Origin: DATGZX01 sp035296965
Lineage (GTDB): Bacteria; Planctomycetota; Planctomycetia; Gemmatales; Gemmataceae
NCBI GenBank assembly: GCA_035296965.1
Contig: DATGZX010000298.1
Location: 1-64,000, forward strand
DNA length: 64,000 bases
Direction of reading: 5' to 3'
Shown here: positions 1 through 8,706 of the stretch, in pieces
Layout: the number at the start of each line of letters is the position of its first letter
Numbering within the stretch: the first letter of the stretch is position 1
Notes under the pieces: generated by a model
Databases searched by the model: none
Told to the model about the DNA's origin: nothing
The model's input: only the letters and a program-made list of their open reading frames with translations
Made by a program: the position numbers and the translations under genes

Positions 1-650
1 GCAACGCAGGAATCCTCACTTCCGCGGGTGTCGAGGTCTCGCTCTCGGCCGAAGCGACCGCTTGGCAATCATTCCGGGTGGCCAACTGGAGCCGGTCTAT
101 TCAGGGAACTCGGGATTGGTGGGCGGACCAACCATTTTCCAGCCGGCCTGCCATTCACGGCTCACACATTGCCTCAACCGTTTTGGAAGACTACGACCAA
201 GCCATCGAATTCGCGCACTTCGCGTTGCTGAGCAACCCTGGAGATGTCTGCCTCTATAACAATCTTGCGTTTGCTCTCGCTCAACAAGGCAAAGTGAAGC
301 GAGCAGCGACGGCGCTGAGCAGAATTGATAGGACAAGCGTTTCCGCCGCACAGTTAATTTACGTTTTGGCCACGGCTGGCCTCATCGAATTTCGCTCCGG
401 ACGTATCGAGGCGGGGAGGGCACTTTATCGCGAATCATTTGATGTGGCCCGAGCCTTCAATCTCGAGAGAGGAAAGCTTGCACTGGTTTACTTGGCGTTG
501 GAGGAGTTGCGTTCCGGGCTCCCATCCGCCGAAGAATCTCGGCGCAAGGCCATTGATGCGGCATCGGGATTGACCGAGCTATGGTGTCAAGTCGTCGTCA
601 GCCGCTTACGGTCGTATCCGTCGACGGTAGGTCATACGCTCTCCAGTTGA
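1..650 (+). CDS. TPR-type helical repeat protein, C-terminal part (partial)
   Basis: The frame is open from base 3 to the stop at 648-650, so the real start lies left of the window. A GTG at 78 is the first candidate start inside the window, but the upstream codons are coding-like, so I treat the gene as truncated by the window edge. The protein has a TPR-like unit with the typical NNLAFALAQQGK helix turn and ends in further amphipathic helices, which suggests a protein-interaction scaffold. Its stop is 21 bp from the convergent stop of the recombinase gene. It may belong to the same integrated element as that recombinase or to the host; the window cannot decide. The exact function is unknown. 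Confidence 0.6.
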   Translation, partial: NAGILTSAGVEVSLSAEATAWQSFRVANWSRSIQGTRDWWADQPFSSRPAIHGSHIASTVLEDYDQAIEFAHFALLSNPGDVCLYNNLAFALAQQGKVKRAATALSRIDRTSVSAAQLIYVLATAGLIEFRSGRIEAGRALYRESFDVARAFNLERGKLALVYLALEELRSGLPSAEESRRKAIDAASGLTELWCQVVVSRLRSYPSTVGHTLSS

Positions 651-671
651 GACGACAGCTAGGGGCAATCC

Positions 672-1853
672 TTATCCAAAGACCTGCTTGATGGCCTGCT
701 TCTGGGTTGAGGGGTACAGGTGTCGGTAACGGCGCCGCTGCTCTTCGGTTTGATGGCCGACGAAGTCGTCCACGATCCGCTGGTCTACACCACGGCTTGC
801 CAGGGCACTGATAAAGCTGTGCCTCAGCACGTGGTAGCCTTTCAGGACTTTCCATTTCGTGTCTGCCAAAGTTCTGGCGAAGGCGTGCTGCGCCGCCTGG
901 GGCGTCATCGGCTTCATGCCCGGTCCGAAGAGGAAAGGTTTTCCAACCCGCCCCGGCAGCCATTTCCTCAGCATGGCAAGAAGCGGACCGCTCAAGGGTA
1001 CGCGGCGTGTTGTGCGAGTCCCCTTCACCCTCTTCTTCTCGCGGATGGTGATCGTCCCTCCCGCGAAGTCCACGTCCTCTGCTTTGGACCGGATCATTTC
1101 CGAGCGGCGCGCGCCGGTGTGGGCGATGGTCAAGAACATCGGGTATATCCAGGCCGAGACCTTGCGGTTTTTTACGTCGGCGAGCAATTCCTTGATCTGC
1201 ACATCGGTTAGGTAAAGGCACTCCCACAGTTGCTCCGGGTCTCCCCCCGCGTCGATGCGGCGCTCGATCTCGGCCCAGGTCATGAAGGGCAGCTTTTCGT
1301 CGGCCTTGGGATAGACCAGGCCGCCATTTGGGAAATCCCCCTCCACCAGGTCCATCCGCTGCGCCCATCTCCACGCCGAACGAAGGGTATCGATCTCCTT
1401 CTTGACGGTGATGCCGGCGACATTCTTCTGCCGGCGGGTGACGTGCCGCTGCAGGTCAGGCAGCGTGAGGCTATTCATCGGGAAGCCTGGGCCGAGCGTC
1501 TGGGATAGGTGATTGAGGTGAATCCTGGCGGTGTAAAGGGTGCTTTCCTCGATGGCGCCGCCGCTGAAGGTCTTGAGATACGAATCGCTGAACTCGGAGA
1601 ATTGGATCTGCTGTCCCCGCAACTTGCCCGGCCTGTCGAGGGGGCGTCCGTCGTGTTGCAGAAAAGTGCAGATATCCATGTCGGCGGGCACTTCGAGCAA
1701 GTCCTGCTTGATGCGCATCAGGAGGTAGTCGCACTTGGCGGCGGTGTTTTTGGCCTCGTCATCCCCTACCCTCCCAATGGTGAAAGTGTGCCGCCGGCCG
1801 TGGTACATGAATTGGCAGTACCAGGATTCGCCCTTTTTCTGCAGGGAAGCCAT
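672..1853 (-). CDS. tyrosine recombinase / phage-type integrase
   Basis: This 393-residue protein is a site-specific recombinase expected to integrate or excise a mobile element. The C-terminal catalytic domain shows the tyrosine-recombinase residues: Arg249 in TGARRSE, His341 and Arg344 in HVLRHSF, His367 in VGHQ, and a nucleophile Tyr at 376 or 380 in RYRHLY. The N-terminal part has a strand-rich arm-binding-like segment (residues 1-30) and a SAM-like core-binding domain (about 85-180). The gene starts 120 bp after the 3' end of tRNA-Gln on the same strand, a usual place for an integrase next to its attachment site. The rest of the element would extend to the left, outside the window. It is not a close copy of the second integrase at 35484-36980. 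Family assignment is firm; the target site is inferred. Confidence 0.9.
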   Translation of the reverse strand: MASLQKKGESWYCQFMYHGRRHTFTIGRVGDDEAKNTAAKCDYLLMRIKQDLLEVPADMDICTFLQHDGRPLDRPGKLRGQQIQFSEFSDSYLKTFSGGAIEESTLYTARIHLNHLSQTLGPGFPMNSLTLPDLQRHVTRRQKNVAGITVKKEIDTLRSAWRWAQRMDLVEGDFPNGGLVYPKADEKLPFMTWAEIERRIDAGGDPEQLWECLYLTDVQIKELLADVKNRKVSAWIYPMFLTIAHTGARRSEMIRSKAEDVDFAGGTITIREKKRVKGTRTTRRVPLSGPLLAMLRKWLPGRVGKPFLFGPGMKPMTPQAAQHAFARTLADTKWKVLKGYHVLRHSFISALASRGVDQRIVDDFVGHQTEEQRRRYRHLYPSTQKQAIKQVFG

Positions 1854-1973
1854 GGGTTGCTCCTTTCCAGGAGAGCAACGCCATTCTAACGCGACGGAGG
1901 CGTGTGCAGAAGATTTGCAGAAGTTTTTTTGCTAAGTTTTCGTAACTCTTTATTGCTCTGAGATTTACGAAAT

Positions 1974-2044
1974 CTGGGGAACTAGGATTCGAACCTAGAC
2001 AAGCAGATCCAGAGTCTGCTGTGCTACCGTTACACCATTCCCCA
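1974..2044 (-). tRNA. tRNA-Gln (anticodon CTG)
   Basis: The minus strand folds into a normal cloverleaf. The acceptor stem TGGGGAA (2044-2038) pairs with TTCCCCA (1981-1975), and the discriminator is G at 1974. The anticodon loop CTCTGGA sits between GCAGA and TCTGC, giving anticodon CTG, and the T-arm CTAGG-TTCGAAT-CCTAG is canonical. CCA is not encoded. The 3' end faces the integrase gene, so this tRNA is a candidate attachment site for the element to the left. Confidence 0.95.
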
Positions 2045-2622
2045 CGAGATTCGGGCAACTTGGCTGACTTAACCCTTAGCATTTTAACTTGCTCGCCTAC
2101 CCTGGCAAGCCAAGTTCGTCGTCCGACGAAGCTTACAGCGGGAAGAAGAGCGGTCGCGAGTCGATATTCCCTATGGTTTTCGGTCATCATTCCCATTCGG
2201 AGTGCCTATCCTATCGATGAGTCGAAAGTAGGGGCTCAAATCTCCTCGGCTACGATTCTCTGTCCGCCATGAGTGATCTAGAATTGAGCCGTCGCGACTT
2301 CGGGTGTCGCGGCCTTTGCGAACGAATGACAATCCGCAGCCCCACCAAGCCAAGGAGCTGTTGTATGGACGTCGCGCGATTCCGTGGGAAAGCCCGCCAC
2401 GCTCGTCCGCTCGCGCGAGGAGGCCCAACATGGTTCTGTATAGCGCCACGGAGGCGACAAACGTTCGCATGTCGCAATTGGCTCCCGGGAGGCGTACTAT
2501 CGGCGCACTTTCGGCGTACCTTCGACGCAGGAAACATGATGTGCCTTGCGCCCCTTTATGCACGCAAAAGGCGAAATAGCAGTGCTTTGCCGAGGGTGCA
2601 CAAGCCCTTCGGCGAAGGTGTC
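2045..2622. other. intergenic stretch, no convincing gene
   Basis: Several open frames cross this 578-bp stretch on both strands, but none has a recognisable domain, a good ribosome binding site or protein-like composition. The only structure I see is a short perfect hairpin at 2115-2130 (TTCGTCG, two-base loop, CGACGAA). Confidence 0.5.
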
Positions 2623-3006
2623 TTAGCGACCTGCGGAGGCTTCGGGCTCCGACCACCAGTCCAGACAATCCGGCAGCCCGGTCGCGTCGCCCCGATAGAA
2701 GTAGGCGTAGACGGTCGTGGAAGTGTCGACGAGCGCGATCTCGCGACGGCTGAAGAGATGATCGACTTCCTCGAATTCATCGAGACGGTCAAGGGTGGCG
2801 GCGTCCACGTTCCAGATTTCGCCGCGTATCGATCGGCCGGCCTGAACTGCTTCAACCAGGCAGGGATGCGGACCGTGGTCGAGCAGGCGATAGCGGGGAA
2901 GAGTACGAGCTGCGCCGACGAATTCCTGGCCGGCGAGCATGGCGTGATTGCTGAAACCACGCTTGAGAGTGCCGTAAACGAAGAGGGCGGTCTTGCCCAT
3001 CGTCAT
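2623..3006 (-). CDS. gamma-glutamylcyclotransferase-like protein (GGCT/AIG2 fold)
   Basis: This 127-residue protein has the YGTLKRG signature near the N-terminus (residues 11-17), the glycine-rich loop that binds the gamma-glutamyl group in GGCT-like enzymes. The length fits the family. Family members cleave gamma-glutamyl amines or peptides to 5-oxoproline; the substrate here is not known. The start ATG overlaps the stop of the PH-domain gene by four bases (ATGA at 3003-3006), which implies translational coupling. An alternative start lies two codons downstream. Confidence 0.8.
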   Translation of the reverse strand: MTMGKTALFVYGTLKRGFSNHAMLAGQEFVGAARTLPRYRLLDHGPHPCLVEAVQAGRSIRGEIWNVDAATLDRLDEFEEVDHLFSRREIALVDTSTTVYAYFYRGDATGLPDCLDWWSEPEASAGR

Positions 3007-3518
3007 GCCGATTTACTTGCTGAGGCAGGGATGAAATGGCCTGTATCCGCCTTGCCGGGCACCCAGGCCTTGGTTGCATTCAGAATCGCTTCGCGAAACG
3101 ATCCGGGGTTAGGCACGCCGCGAAGCCGCAGAGCAACCCGTCCCTTCGAGAGGATCTCCAGTGTCGCCGCCCGGAAAAAATCGCTATTGGCATCTTCCAC
3201 GATGCGTACGTCGTCGATGTCCGCAAGTGCGACCTCCTGCGCGGGAGTCAGCTTCCAGCCGTGTTGGACCATGAGGCGCCGGTTGGTAAGGGTGTAGCGC
3301 CTTGCCATGCCCGGCAGTACCTTCATGAAGTAGGGCAACGCCATGATCAACCAGGCCAATGGCGCCAGCACGATCGTGCGCGTCAGGGCGCGCCCGAGGG
3401 TGGCAATGCCTGTGTGGGCGGCAACCGACGGCCAAACCACGCGAATCCTGGCCTCGTCCAACTGTGGAGGAGTCAAGCCGGTTACTGCCTGGTTGCGCCT
3501 GTCCGTCATCAAGGCCAT
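3003..3518 (-). CDS. PH-domain (bPH2/DUF304-like) membrane protein
   Basis: The 171-residue protein has a hydrophobic hairpin at about residues 43-68 followed by a bacterial PH-like domain that begins RRYTLTNRRLMVQHGW, the typical first strand pair of YdbS/DUF304 proteins. A second half-motif, ALADIDDVRIVED, follows. These proteins are membrane-anchored and their role is poorly known. A GGAGAAGGGA ribosome binding site sits just before the start. It is co-transcribed and overlaps by four bases with the cyclotransferase-like gene, so the two may act together; that link is inference. Confidence 0.75.
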   Translation of the reverse strand: MALMTDRRNQAVTGLTPPQLDEARIRVVWPSVAAHTGIATLGRALTRTIVLAPLAWLIMALPYFMKVLPGMARRYTLTNRRLMVQHGWKLTPAQEVALADIDDVRIVEDANSDFFRAATLEILSKGRVALRLRGVPNPGSFREAILNATKAWVPGKADTGHFIPASASKSA

Positions 3519-3665
3519 TCCCTTCTCCGACTACGCAATCTATCCTGGTCCCGCCAACAGCAAGCCCACGCACCAGCAATCAACAACCCGCGTGCCCTTG
3601 TGCCCTTATAGTTACGGAGCCCGCGCGGATTGCCAAGAGCGCTCCCCGTGCGGCCGACGCGCCCG

Positions 3666-4661
3666 TCATGCCGAGGCAATGCGCAATTGAACCTTGCCCA
3701 GCCGGCCCGGCTGCGCCGCCTGGCACACTGCCGCCTGGATGTCCTCAAGGGGAAAGGATTTCCCAACTTCGGAGACCAGCACGCCCGCTTCCATCAATCG
3801 GCCGATCTGGCGAAAGAGCCTCAACATCGTCACCACATTTTGGGCTGGCACCCACTCCGACAGCCAGAATCCGGCAACGCTCTTTTGGCCAGTCATCAAA
3901 ATGCGCGGGTGGAACGTGATGGGTTCGTCGGAGAGCGTGCCATAGATCAGCATGCGCCCGCCATAACCCAGGGCAGACAGCAGCGCCGAGCCGGTCGCAC
4001 CCCCCACGGCGTCAATGGCAAAAGACGCACCTTTGCCATCGGTAATAGCCAGGGCCCGCTCCTCGATCGACTCGTCAGCCGTACAGATGACGGCGTCGCC
4101 GCCCGCCTGCAGAAGTTCCGTAGCCTGTTCCTTGCGGCGCACAACGTTGATCGTGCGGAAGCCGTACAGCCGGCCGAGGCGGATGACCATGCGTCCCAAT
4201 GCGCTGCCCGCCGCCGTCTGGATCAGCCAGGCTCCGCGAGGAATCTTCAGCGCAGACCGTGTCATCACCAAAGCGCTTGCAGGGTTGACGAAGAAGGCCG
4301 CGGCCTGCTCGTCGGGAACGCCCGCGGGAACAGGTACAACCTGGCGAGCGGGCACCACTACCTGCTCTTGCCAGTTGCCCCCTTCGCGATTGAGCACAGC
4401 CACGCGCCTGCCAAGCCTGAGCCGGCCCAGAAGGCCTCCGCCGTTTGCCTCGACGACGCCGACGCCTTCGAACCCCGGTGTAGCGGGGAGCTTGGGCTTG
4501 CGACCGTACTGGCCCTGGATCGTCATCAGGTCGGAGGGATTGATCGGGCTTGCCAGCATGCGCACGCGGACCTGGCCTGGCCCCGGTTCGGGTGTTGGCA
4601 CATCGCGGATTTGCAAGACCTCAGAAGGATCGCCAAAGCGGTCGAAGACTGCTGCTTTCAT
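3666..4661 (-). CDS. MDR-family oxidoreductase, MECR/ETR-like (enoyl reductase or quinone reductase)
   Basis: The start at 4661 gives the usual N-terminus MKAAVFDRFGDP; an in-frame extension to 4760 looks unlike the family. The 331-residue protein has the GroES-like domain with INPSD and GFEGVGVV, and an NADP(H)-binding Rossmann domain with AAGSALGRMVIRLGRLYG. The zinc-binding residues of classical alcohol dehydrogenases are not evident. The pattern NPSD, GFEGVGVV, NPASAL and WLIQTAAGS resembles the trans-2-enoyl-ACP/CoA reductase-like branch of the medium-chain dehydrogenase family. The substrate remains open. It stands alone between a minus-strand pair and the divergent HU gene. Confidence 0.8.
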   Translation of the reverse strand: MKAAVFDRFGDPSEVLQIRDVPTPEPGPGQVRVRMLASPINPSDLMTIQGQYGRKPKLPATPGFEGVGVVEANGGGLLGRLRLGRRVAVLNREGGNWQEQVVVPARQVVPVPAGVPDEQAAAFFVNPASALVMTRSALKIPRGAWLIQTAAGSALGRMVIRLGRLYGFRTINVVRRKEQATELLQAGGDAVICTADESIEERALAITDGKGASFAIDAVGGATGSALLSALGYGGRMLIYGTLSDEPITFHPRILMTGQKSVAGFWLSEWVPAQNVVTMLRLFRQIGRLMEAGVLVSEVGKSFPLEDIQAAVCQAAQPGRLGKVQLRIASA

Positions 4662-5026
4662 AACCGTCCTGTTGATTGGCCTCGACGTTCCGGTCGGTCC
4701 ACGTGTTGCCACGCACATGGGCTCCGCGACCAGGCAGGTTCGCGCAGCGCCAGCCGGCACAGCATCATCCTACTCACGCGGGGAAATGCTGCCAGCATCC
4801 GTAGAGAGCACGGTGTGCAAAAAGCCCGGTTTTGCAGCTACAGCTGCACGGCCCCTTGGGTCGAGAATTGCAAAACCGCAGAAAAAAGGCAGGTTTCTGC
4901 CAAATTTATTCAAAAAAAGCGTGTTTTCTGCATAATATGCAATTGACAACCACGCACCCGATTCCTAACTTCCCACTTATCGTGGGCATTTTGGTTTGTC
5001 CAACTCGACTTCCTGGAGGGAATTCA
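4662..5026. promoter_or_regulatory. divergent intergenic region before the HU gene
   Basis: This 365-bp region separates the oxidoreductase gene from the HU gene and must hold promoters for both. It turns AT-rich at about 4865-4975, unlike its surroundings. A small hairpin (GGCAG, TTT-type loop, CTGCC) lies at 4888-4901, and a TTGACA box at 4943-4948 precedes the HU start without a clear -10 partner. Promoter consensus in planctomycetes is poorly defined, so no exact site is claimed. Confidence 0.3.
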
Positions 5027-5350
5027 ATGGCCGACAACAAAGCATCCAAGCCCGCAACCAAGTCTGCACTTTATCAGTCGCTTGCGGAGGCGACCGGACT
5101 GTCGCGCAAGCAAATCGCGGCCGTCTTCGATGAACTAACCAAGTTCATCCGGCACGATGTAGGCAAGAAAGGCCCAGGAGTGGTTGCGTTGCCTGGCTTG
5201 CTGAAGATCAAGCGCGTCCAGAAGAAGGCCACGCCCGCGCGTCAGGGACGCAACCCGGCCACCGGCGAACCGATGACCATCAAGGCCAAACCGGCACGCG
5301 TGGTTGTGAAGGCTTATCCTTTGAAGAGTCTCAAGGAAATGGTCAAGTAG
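5027..5350 (+). CDS. HU/IHF-family DNA-binding protein
   Basis: The chosen ATG at 5027 follows a strong CTGGAGGG ribosome binding site; the open frame upstream to 4832 lacks family similarity. The 107-residue protein has an HU-type helical dimerisation segment, TGLSRKQIAAVFDEL, a strand block GVVALPGLLKIKRVQKK, and a DNA-binding arm with GRNPATGEPM, the RNPxTGE signature of HU-family arms. It should bend or compact DNA in the nucleoid. The arm is followed by a lysine-rich C-terminus. The gene ends before a bidirectional terminator-like hairpin. Confidence 0.92.
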   Translation: MADNKASKPATKSALYQSLAEATGLSRKQIAAVFDELTKFIRHDVGKKGPGVVALPGLLKIKRVQKKATPARQGRNPATGEPMTIKAKPARVVVKAYPLKSLKEMVK

Positions 5351-5379
5351 CGCTGCTGGTCGCGGCATCAGGCATTTGC

Positions 5380-5408
5380 AGTGCGTGCGGGATTTTCCCG
5401 CGCGCACT
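5380..5408. terminator. bidirectional terminator hairpin
   Basis: A stem of 13 pairs (one G-T) with a TTT loop joins 5380-5392 to 5396-5408, with T-rich sequence after it on the plus strand. It lies exactly between the convergent stops of the HU gene and the DUF2007 gene and could terminate both. Confidence 0.65.
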
Positions 5409-5675
5409 TTAATCTTCACCTTCCTCCTCCGTAGACTCCTTCCCAGCCTCGATGCCCTTCTGAAGGATCTCTTGGGCGCGTGGCAAATCGTCGCGGTGCA
5501 CCCAGACCTCCGCCGTCAGACCAGGCACGTCGCCTATGCCGACATCGAGAAAGTCTCCCACCACGTTGCTCGTGATTCCTTCCGCTTCCAAGGCCTGTTG
5601 CCAGATATGCGCTTGCATCGGGTTCGCCGCATCTGCCAGCTTCACGACATCGTGTGGCGATCGGTTTTGCGTCAT
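5409..5675 (-). CDS. DUF2007-type small protein (putative signal-transducing domain)
   Basis: The start at 5675 follows an AAGGAGA ribosome binding site; the longer open frame to 5906 has no support. The 88-residue protein carries VVKLADAANPMQAHIWQQAL, then a GI-rich strand segment and VWVHRDDLPRAQEIL, the usual layout of DUF2007 domains (residues about 9-75). It ends in an acidic tail. The function of the family is not established; the fold resembles small PII-like signalling domains. It is monocistronic. Confidence 0.75.
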   Translation of the reverse strand: MTQNRSPHDVVKLADAANPMQAHIWQQALEAEGITSNVVGDFLDVGIGDVPGLTAEVWVHRDDLPRAQEILQKGIEAGKESTEEEGED

Positions 5676-6009
5676 TAGTTTTCTCCTTCGCGATGTGGAG
5701 TCCAACGGCACACAAGCATAGTTTAGCACTTTGTGTGCCGAACGCGGCAGGTGCCAGCGGGCGGCCGTCGGACGATCAAAGCCTGCGGTCTCTGTGCACG
5801 GAGCGACACGGTCACGCTGATTAGCACGGATCATCCGCACGAAGAGACCATGCAGGCGTTCGCGCAACAGTTGCACCAAAGTCGTCGGTCTGGTCTTCCC
5901 GCGCAAATGTGGTTATCCTGGAAGCGAATACACTGAGTAGTGTCTCCTGGGTGCAGACCAGGGGCGGTCCAGGCGGAACGCCTTTCTCGATTATTCGAAG
6001 GCGAACGCA
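5676..6009. other. intergenic stretch, nothing recognised
   Basis: This 334-bp stretch lies between divergent genes. I see no gene, RNA or strong hairpin in it; it presumably holds promoters for both neighbours. Confidence 0.4.
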
Positions 6010-6684
6010 GTGACGATCGATCATGGTCTCATGAGCGAAAGCCCGACCACTCCGAACGGGGAAGCACACTCCGACTCCGTCCAGCTCCGGTCCGAGTCGC
6101 TCGAGCAACGCGTACGTCGGCTGGAAGACGTCATGGCGAGTCTGCAAGACACGCGGCACCTCGAAGACCGCGTGGTGGAGCGCGTTGCCAGTCGCATCAA
6201 CCGGGAGCCGACGACTACCATCGTACAATCGACTCCCGCCATTGTTCATGCCGGAAGACAATTGCTTCCCGCGGCGCTCGGACTGTTCCGCGCAGGCGCC
6301 GACCAGGCCGAACAGCAGGCCGTCGACCGGCCGGAATCCCATCCAGCCCCTGCCGACAGGCAACCCTGGCTGCTGTTCGACGTCTATGCTGAAGCACGCA
6401 CGATGGTGCATATGTACTTCGATCACCGCTACCACGTGTCCCGGCAGGCGCGCTGGATTCCGGCCATGTTGCTCATCGCCATTCTTACGTCGTGGATGTG
6501 GCTTTCCTGGTTATTCTTGCCTTTGGTTTATGTTTTGCCCACGATCATTAGCACAGCGATAATTTTTGTGATGGACAAGATCGTGAATCTCGTACTCGCA
6601 TTCCTGGCATTGAAGATCCTGAGCCGCGAAGTAGTTCGTTATCGAAAGACTGTGGCAGGATCCTCCGCGACGCCGCAGCCCTGA
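6010..6684 (+). CDS. coiled-coil protein with C-terminal membrane hairpin, unknown function
   Basis: I do not recognise a family. The 224-residue product has an N-terminal polar region with a predicted coiled coil around [17 protein letters not shown] (about residues 29-45), a disordered middle, and two adjacent hydrophobic segments at about 147-200 rich in Trp, Ile and Leu. Such a layout suggests a membrane-anchored scaffold with the coiled coil in the cytoplasm. A second possible start is the ATG seven codons downstream at 6031. The gene precedes pdxJ by 56 bp and may be co-transcribed with it. Confidence 0.6.
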   Translation: MTIDHGLMSESPTTPNGEAHSDSVQLRSESLEQRVRRLEDVMASLQDTRHLEDRVVERVASRINREPTTTIVQSTPAIVHAGRQLLPAALGLFRAGADQAEQQAVDRPESHPAPADRQPWLLFDVYAEARTMVHMYFDHRYHVSRQARWIPAMLLIAILTSWMWLSWLFLPLVYVLPTIISTAIIFVMDKIVNLVLAFLALKILSREVVRYRKTVAGSSATPQP

Positions 6685-6740
6685 GCGGCACGATCCACCA
6701 TGGTATTGACCCCCTACCCTCGAAAATGCGCGGGAATCCC

Positions 6741-7475
6741 ATGATCCGGCTTGGCGTCAACATCGATCATGTGGCAACGCTTCGGCAAGCACGAAGGGCG
6801 TTCGAACCCGACCCTGTAGCGGCCGCGGTCCTGGCGCTGCTTGGTGGAGCAGACGGCGTCACGATTCATCTCCGCGAAGACCGGCGTCATATTCAGGATC
6901 GCGACCTGCGCGTTCTTCGCCAGACCGTGACGCAAAGGTTGAATCTCGAATTGGCCGCCGTCCAAGAGATCTTGAACATTGCCCTGGAAGTCCGGCCAGA
7001 CGAGGCCACCTTGGTTCCTGAGCGACGCGAAGAAGTTACGACAGAAGGAGGACTTGATGTCATCACCCACCAGAAAGCCGTGGGGCATGCCGTCAAGGAG
7101 CTGGCAGGGGCAGGAATCGAAGTGTCGCTCTTCGTCGATCCTGATCCGTTGCAGATTGAGAAGGCCAAGCTACTCGGTGCAAGAGCGGTGGAGATCCAGA
7201 CGGCCCGCTACTCCGAAGCGCGCATGCGCGAAGATCGCGAGCGCGAGCTCGCCGCCCTGGAGCAGGCCTCGAGCACAGCCCGCGACCAAGGGCTCCATAT
7301 CCACATGGGCCATGGCCTCAATTACGTCAACGTGGTGCCCGTCTGTCGCATCCTGGGCATAGAAGAATTGAACATTGGTCACAGCATCGTTTCCCGCGCC
7401 GTCCTTGTGGGCATGGAGCGCGCGGTTCGCGAGATGAAGGATGCGATCATGGCAGCTGAGCAAGCGCGCTCATGA
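6741..7475 (+). CDS. pdxJ: pyridoxine 5'-phosphate synthase
   Basis: The 244-residue product begins [19 protein letters not shown], the family N-terminus with the NxDHVATLR motif. It also has [16 protein letters not shown] and a C-terminal HIGHGLNY-like segment ([11 protein letters not shown]). The enzyme condenses 1-deoxyxylulose 5-phosphate with 3-amino-2-oxopropyl phosphate in the DXP-dependent vitamin B6 pathway. The start at 6741 is chosen over an in-frame ATG at 6726 because it fits the family. Its 3' end overlaps the convergent protease gene by six bases. Confidence 0.95.
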   Translation: MIRLGVNIDHVATLRQARRAFEPDPVAAAVLALLGGADGVTIHLREDRRHIQDRDLRVLRQTVTQRLNLELAAVQEILNIALEVRPDEATLVPERREEVTTEGGLDVITHQKAVGHAVKELAGAGIEVSLFVDPDPLQIEKAKLLGARAVEIQTARYSEARMREDRERELAALEQASSTARDQGLHIHMGHGLNYVNVVPVCRILGIEELNIGHSIVSRAVLVGMERAVREMKDAIMAAEQARS

Positions 7476-8495
7476 TTGTTTTCGATGCGCGGGATCGGGA
7501 TAGTCGTCCGGAACGACCCAGCGCTCCAACCGCCGATCTTCGCGCAGCATGACGATGGGCGAAGGCACGCCCACGGGAAGCTGTACGAGCAGCTTGTGCA
7601 GATCGTCAATGCTTCCGGTAGCATGCTCCGCGAGCATTACGATGATGTCTCCCTCGGAAACTCCCGCCTGATCCGCAGGTCCCTCCCGCTCTACAGAGAG
7701 TACCTCGATTCCGGTCGCCAGACTCAGATTGAATTGACGGAGAAGATGCTTCGGGATGGGCACGCTTCGTCCATGGATACCGAGGTAGCCACGCACGACC
7801 CGGCCATGCTGGAGCAGCTGTGGCAAGATGTGCTTGGCCATGTTGATTGGGATGGCGAAGCAGATGCCCTGGGCTGGCTGGATGATCGCCGTGTTGATGC
7901 CGATGACGCGCCCCCGGCTATCGACAAGCGGTCCGCCGCTGTTCCCTGGATTCAATGCGGCATCGGTTTGAATAACGTTGTCCACCAGGTGGCCTGTGAT
8001 ACTGCGCAGCGTCCTGCCGAGCGCACTCACGACGCCGGCCGTCACGGTCGATTCGAAGCCATAGGGACTGCCTATTGCCACGACCAGTTGGCCGACGCGT
8101 AGGTTGGCCGAGTCCCCAAAAGCTGCGAAGGGCAAACCGGACGAGTTCGCTTGCACGACTGCCAGGTCGGTCCACGGGTCCGCCCCGACAACGCGGCCTT
8201 CGGACTCGCTGCCGTCGTTGAGACGAATGTGCACGGTACCGCCGCCCTGCACGACATGGTGGTTCGTGAGCAGGAAGCCATCTGGGGTAAAAAGAATGCC
8301 GGAGCCCGCTCCCTCTCCCCGGCCACGCTTGCTTCGCAAGTTTACCACGGCCGGCCGCAACTTTTCGGCTACCTGGACAACGACCTGGGAAAAGGCATCG
8401 AGGGCCTCCGCTTCGCTGGGGAAACGGCCCTGCGGCGCCGGCTCCTGCTCCCAGGGTGATCCGTTGGTTATGAAATGATGCCAGAACTTTGACAT
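7470..8495 (-). CDS. HtrA/DegP-type trypsin-like serine protease with one PDZ domain
   Basis: The 341-residue protein has a complete S1C protease domain: His80 in LTNHHVV, Asp110 in DPWTDLAV and Ser186 in [13 protein letters not shown] domain covers about residues 235-330 with RGYLGIHG at its start. No signal peptide or membrane anchor is visible in the polar N-terminus, so it appears cytoplasmic, unlike most DegP-like quality-control proteases. It may degrade misfolded or damaged cytosolic proteins. It converges with pdxJ, overlapping by six bases. The family call is firm, the location is inferred. Confidence 0.92.
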   Translation of the reverse strand: MSKFWHHFITNGSPWEQEPAPQGRFPSEAEALDAFSQVVVQVAEKLRPAVVNLRSKRGRGEGAGSGILFTPDGFLLTNHHVVQGGGTVHIRLNDGSESEGRVVGADPWTDLAVVQANSSGLPFAAFGDSANLRVGQLVVAIGSPYGFESTVTAGVVSALGRTLRSITGHLVDNVIQTDAALNPGNSGGPLVDSRGRVIGINTAIIQPAQGICFAIPINMAKHILPQLLQHGRVVRGYLGIHGRSVPIPKHLLRQFNLSLATGIEVLSVEREGPADQAGVSEGDIIVMLAEHATGSIDDLHKLLVQLPVGVPSPIVMLREDRRLERWVVPDDYPDPAHRKQS

Positions 8496-8706
8496 GGGAT
8501 GTTCCCTCGCTGATGAACTTCTGATCCCATTCTAACTGTGCGGACAAGGGAGATGACGAACAGATTCGCCTCGGCGCGGAACAGTCATCTCGCTACAATT
8601 TCGCCGCTTTGCATCGGAACATCGGTAGGGCCATCGACTCCAACTGCCCTTGCCTCTTTTACACAAGCTCTGCCATTGGCCCATCTTCGGAACTAGGAGA
8701 ACTTTC

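Noticed and set aside
1759..2196. 145-codon minus-strand frame spanning the tRNA-Gln
   Set aside because: Part of it is a translation of the tRNA (the CNGSTADSGSACLGSNP type of peptide); the rest overlaps the integrase start.
2269..3297. 342-codon open frame on the plus strand
   Set aside because: It lies antisense to the cyclotransferase-like and PH-domain genes, which have clear motifs and coupled starts.
3630..4946. 438-codon plus-strand open frame
   Set aside because: It is the antisense of the enoyl-reductase-like gene and shows no domain.
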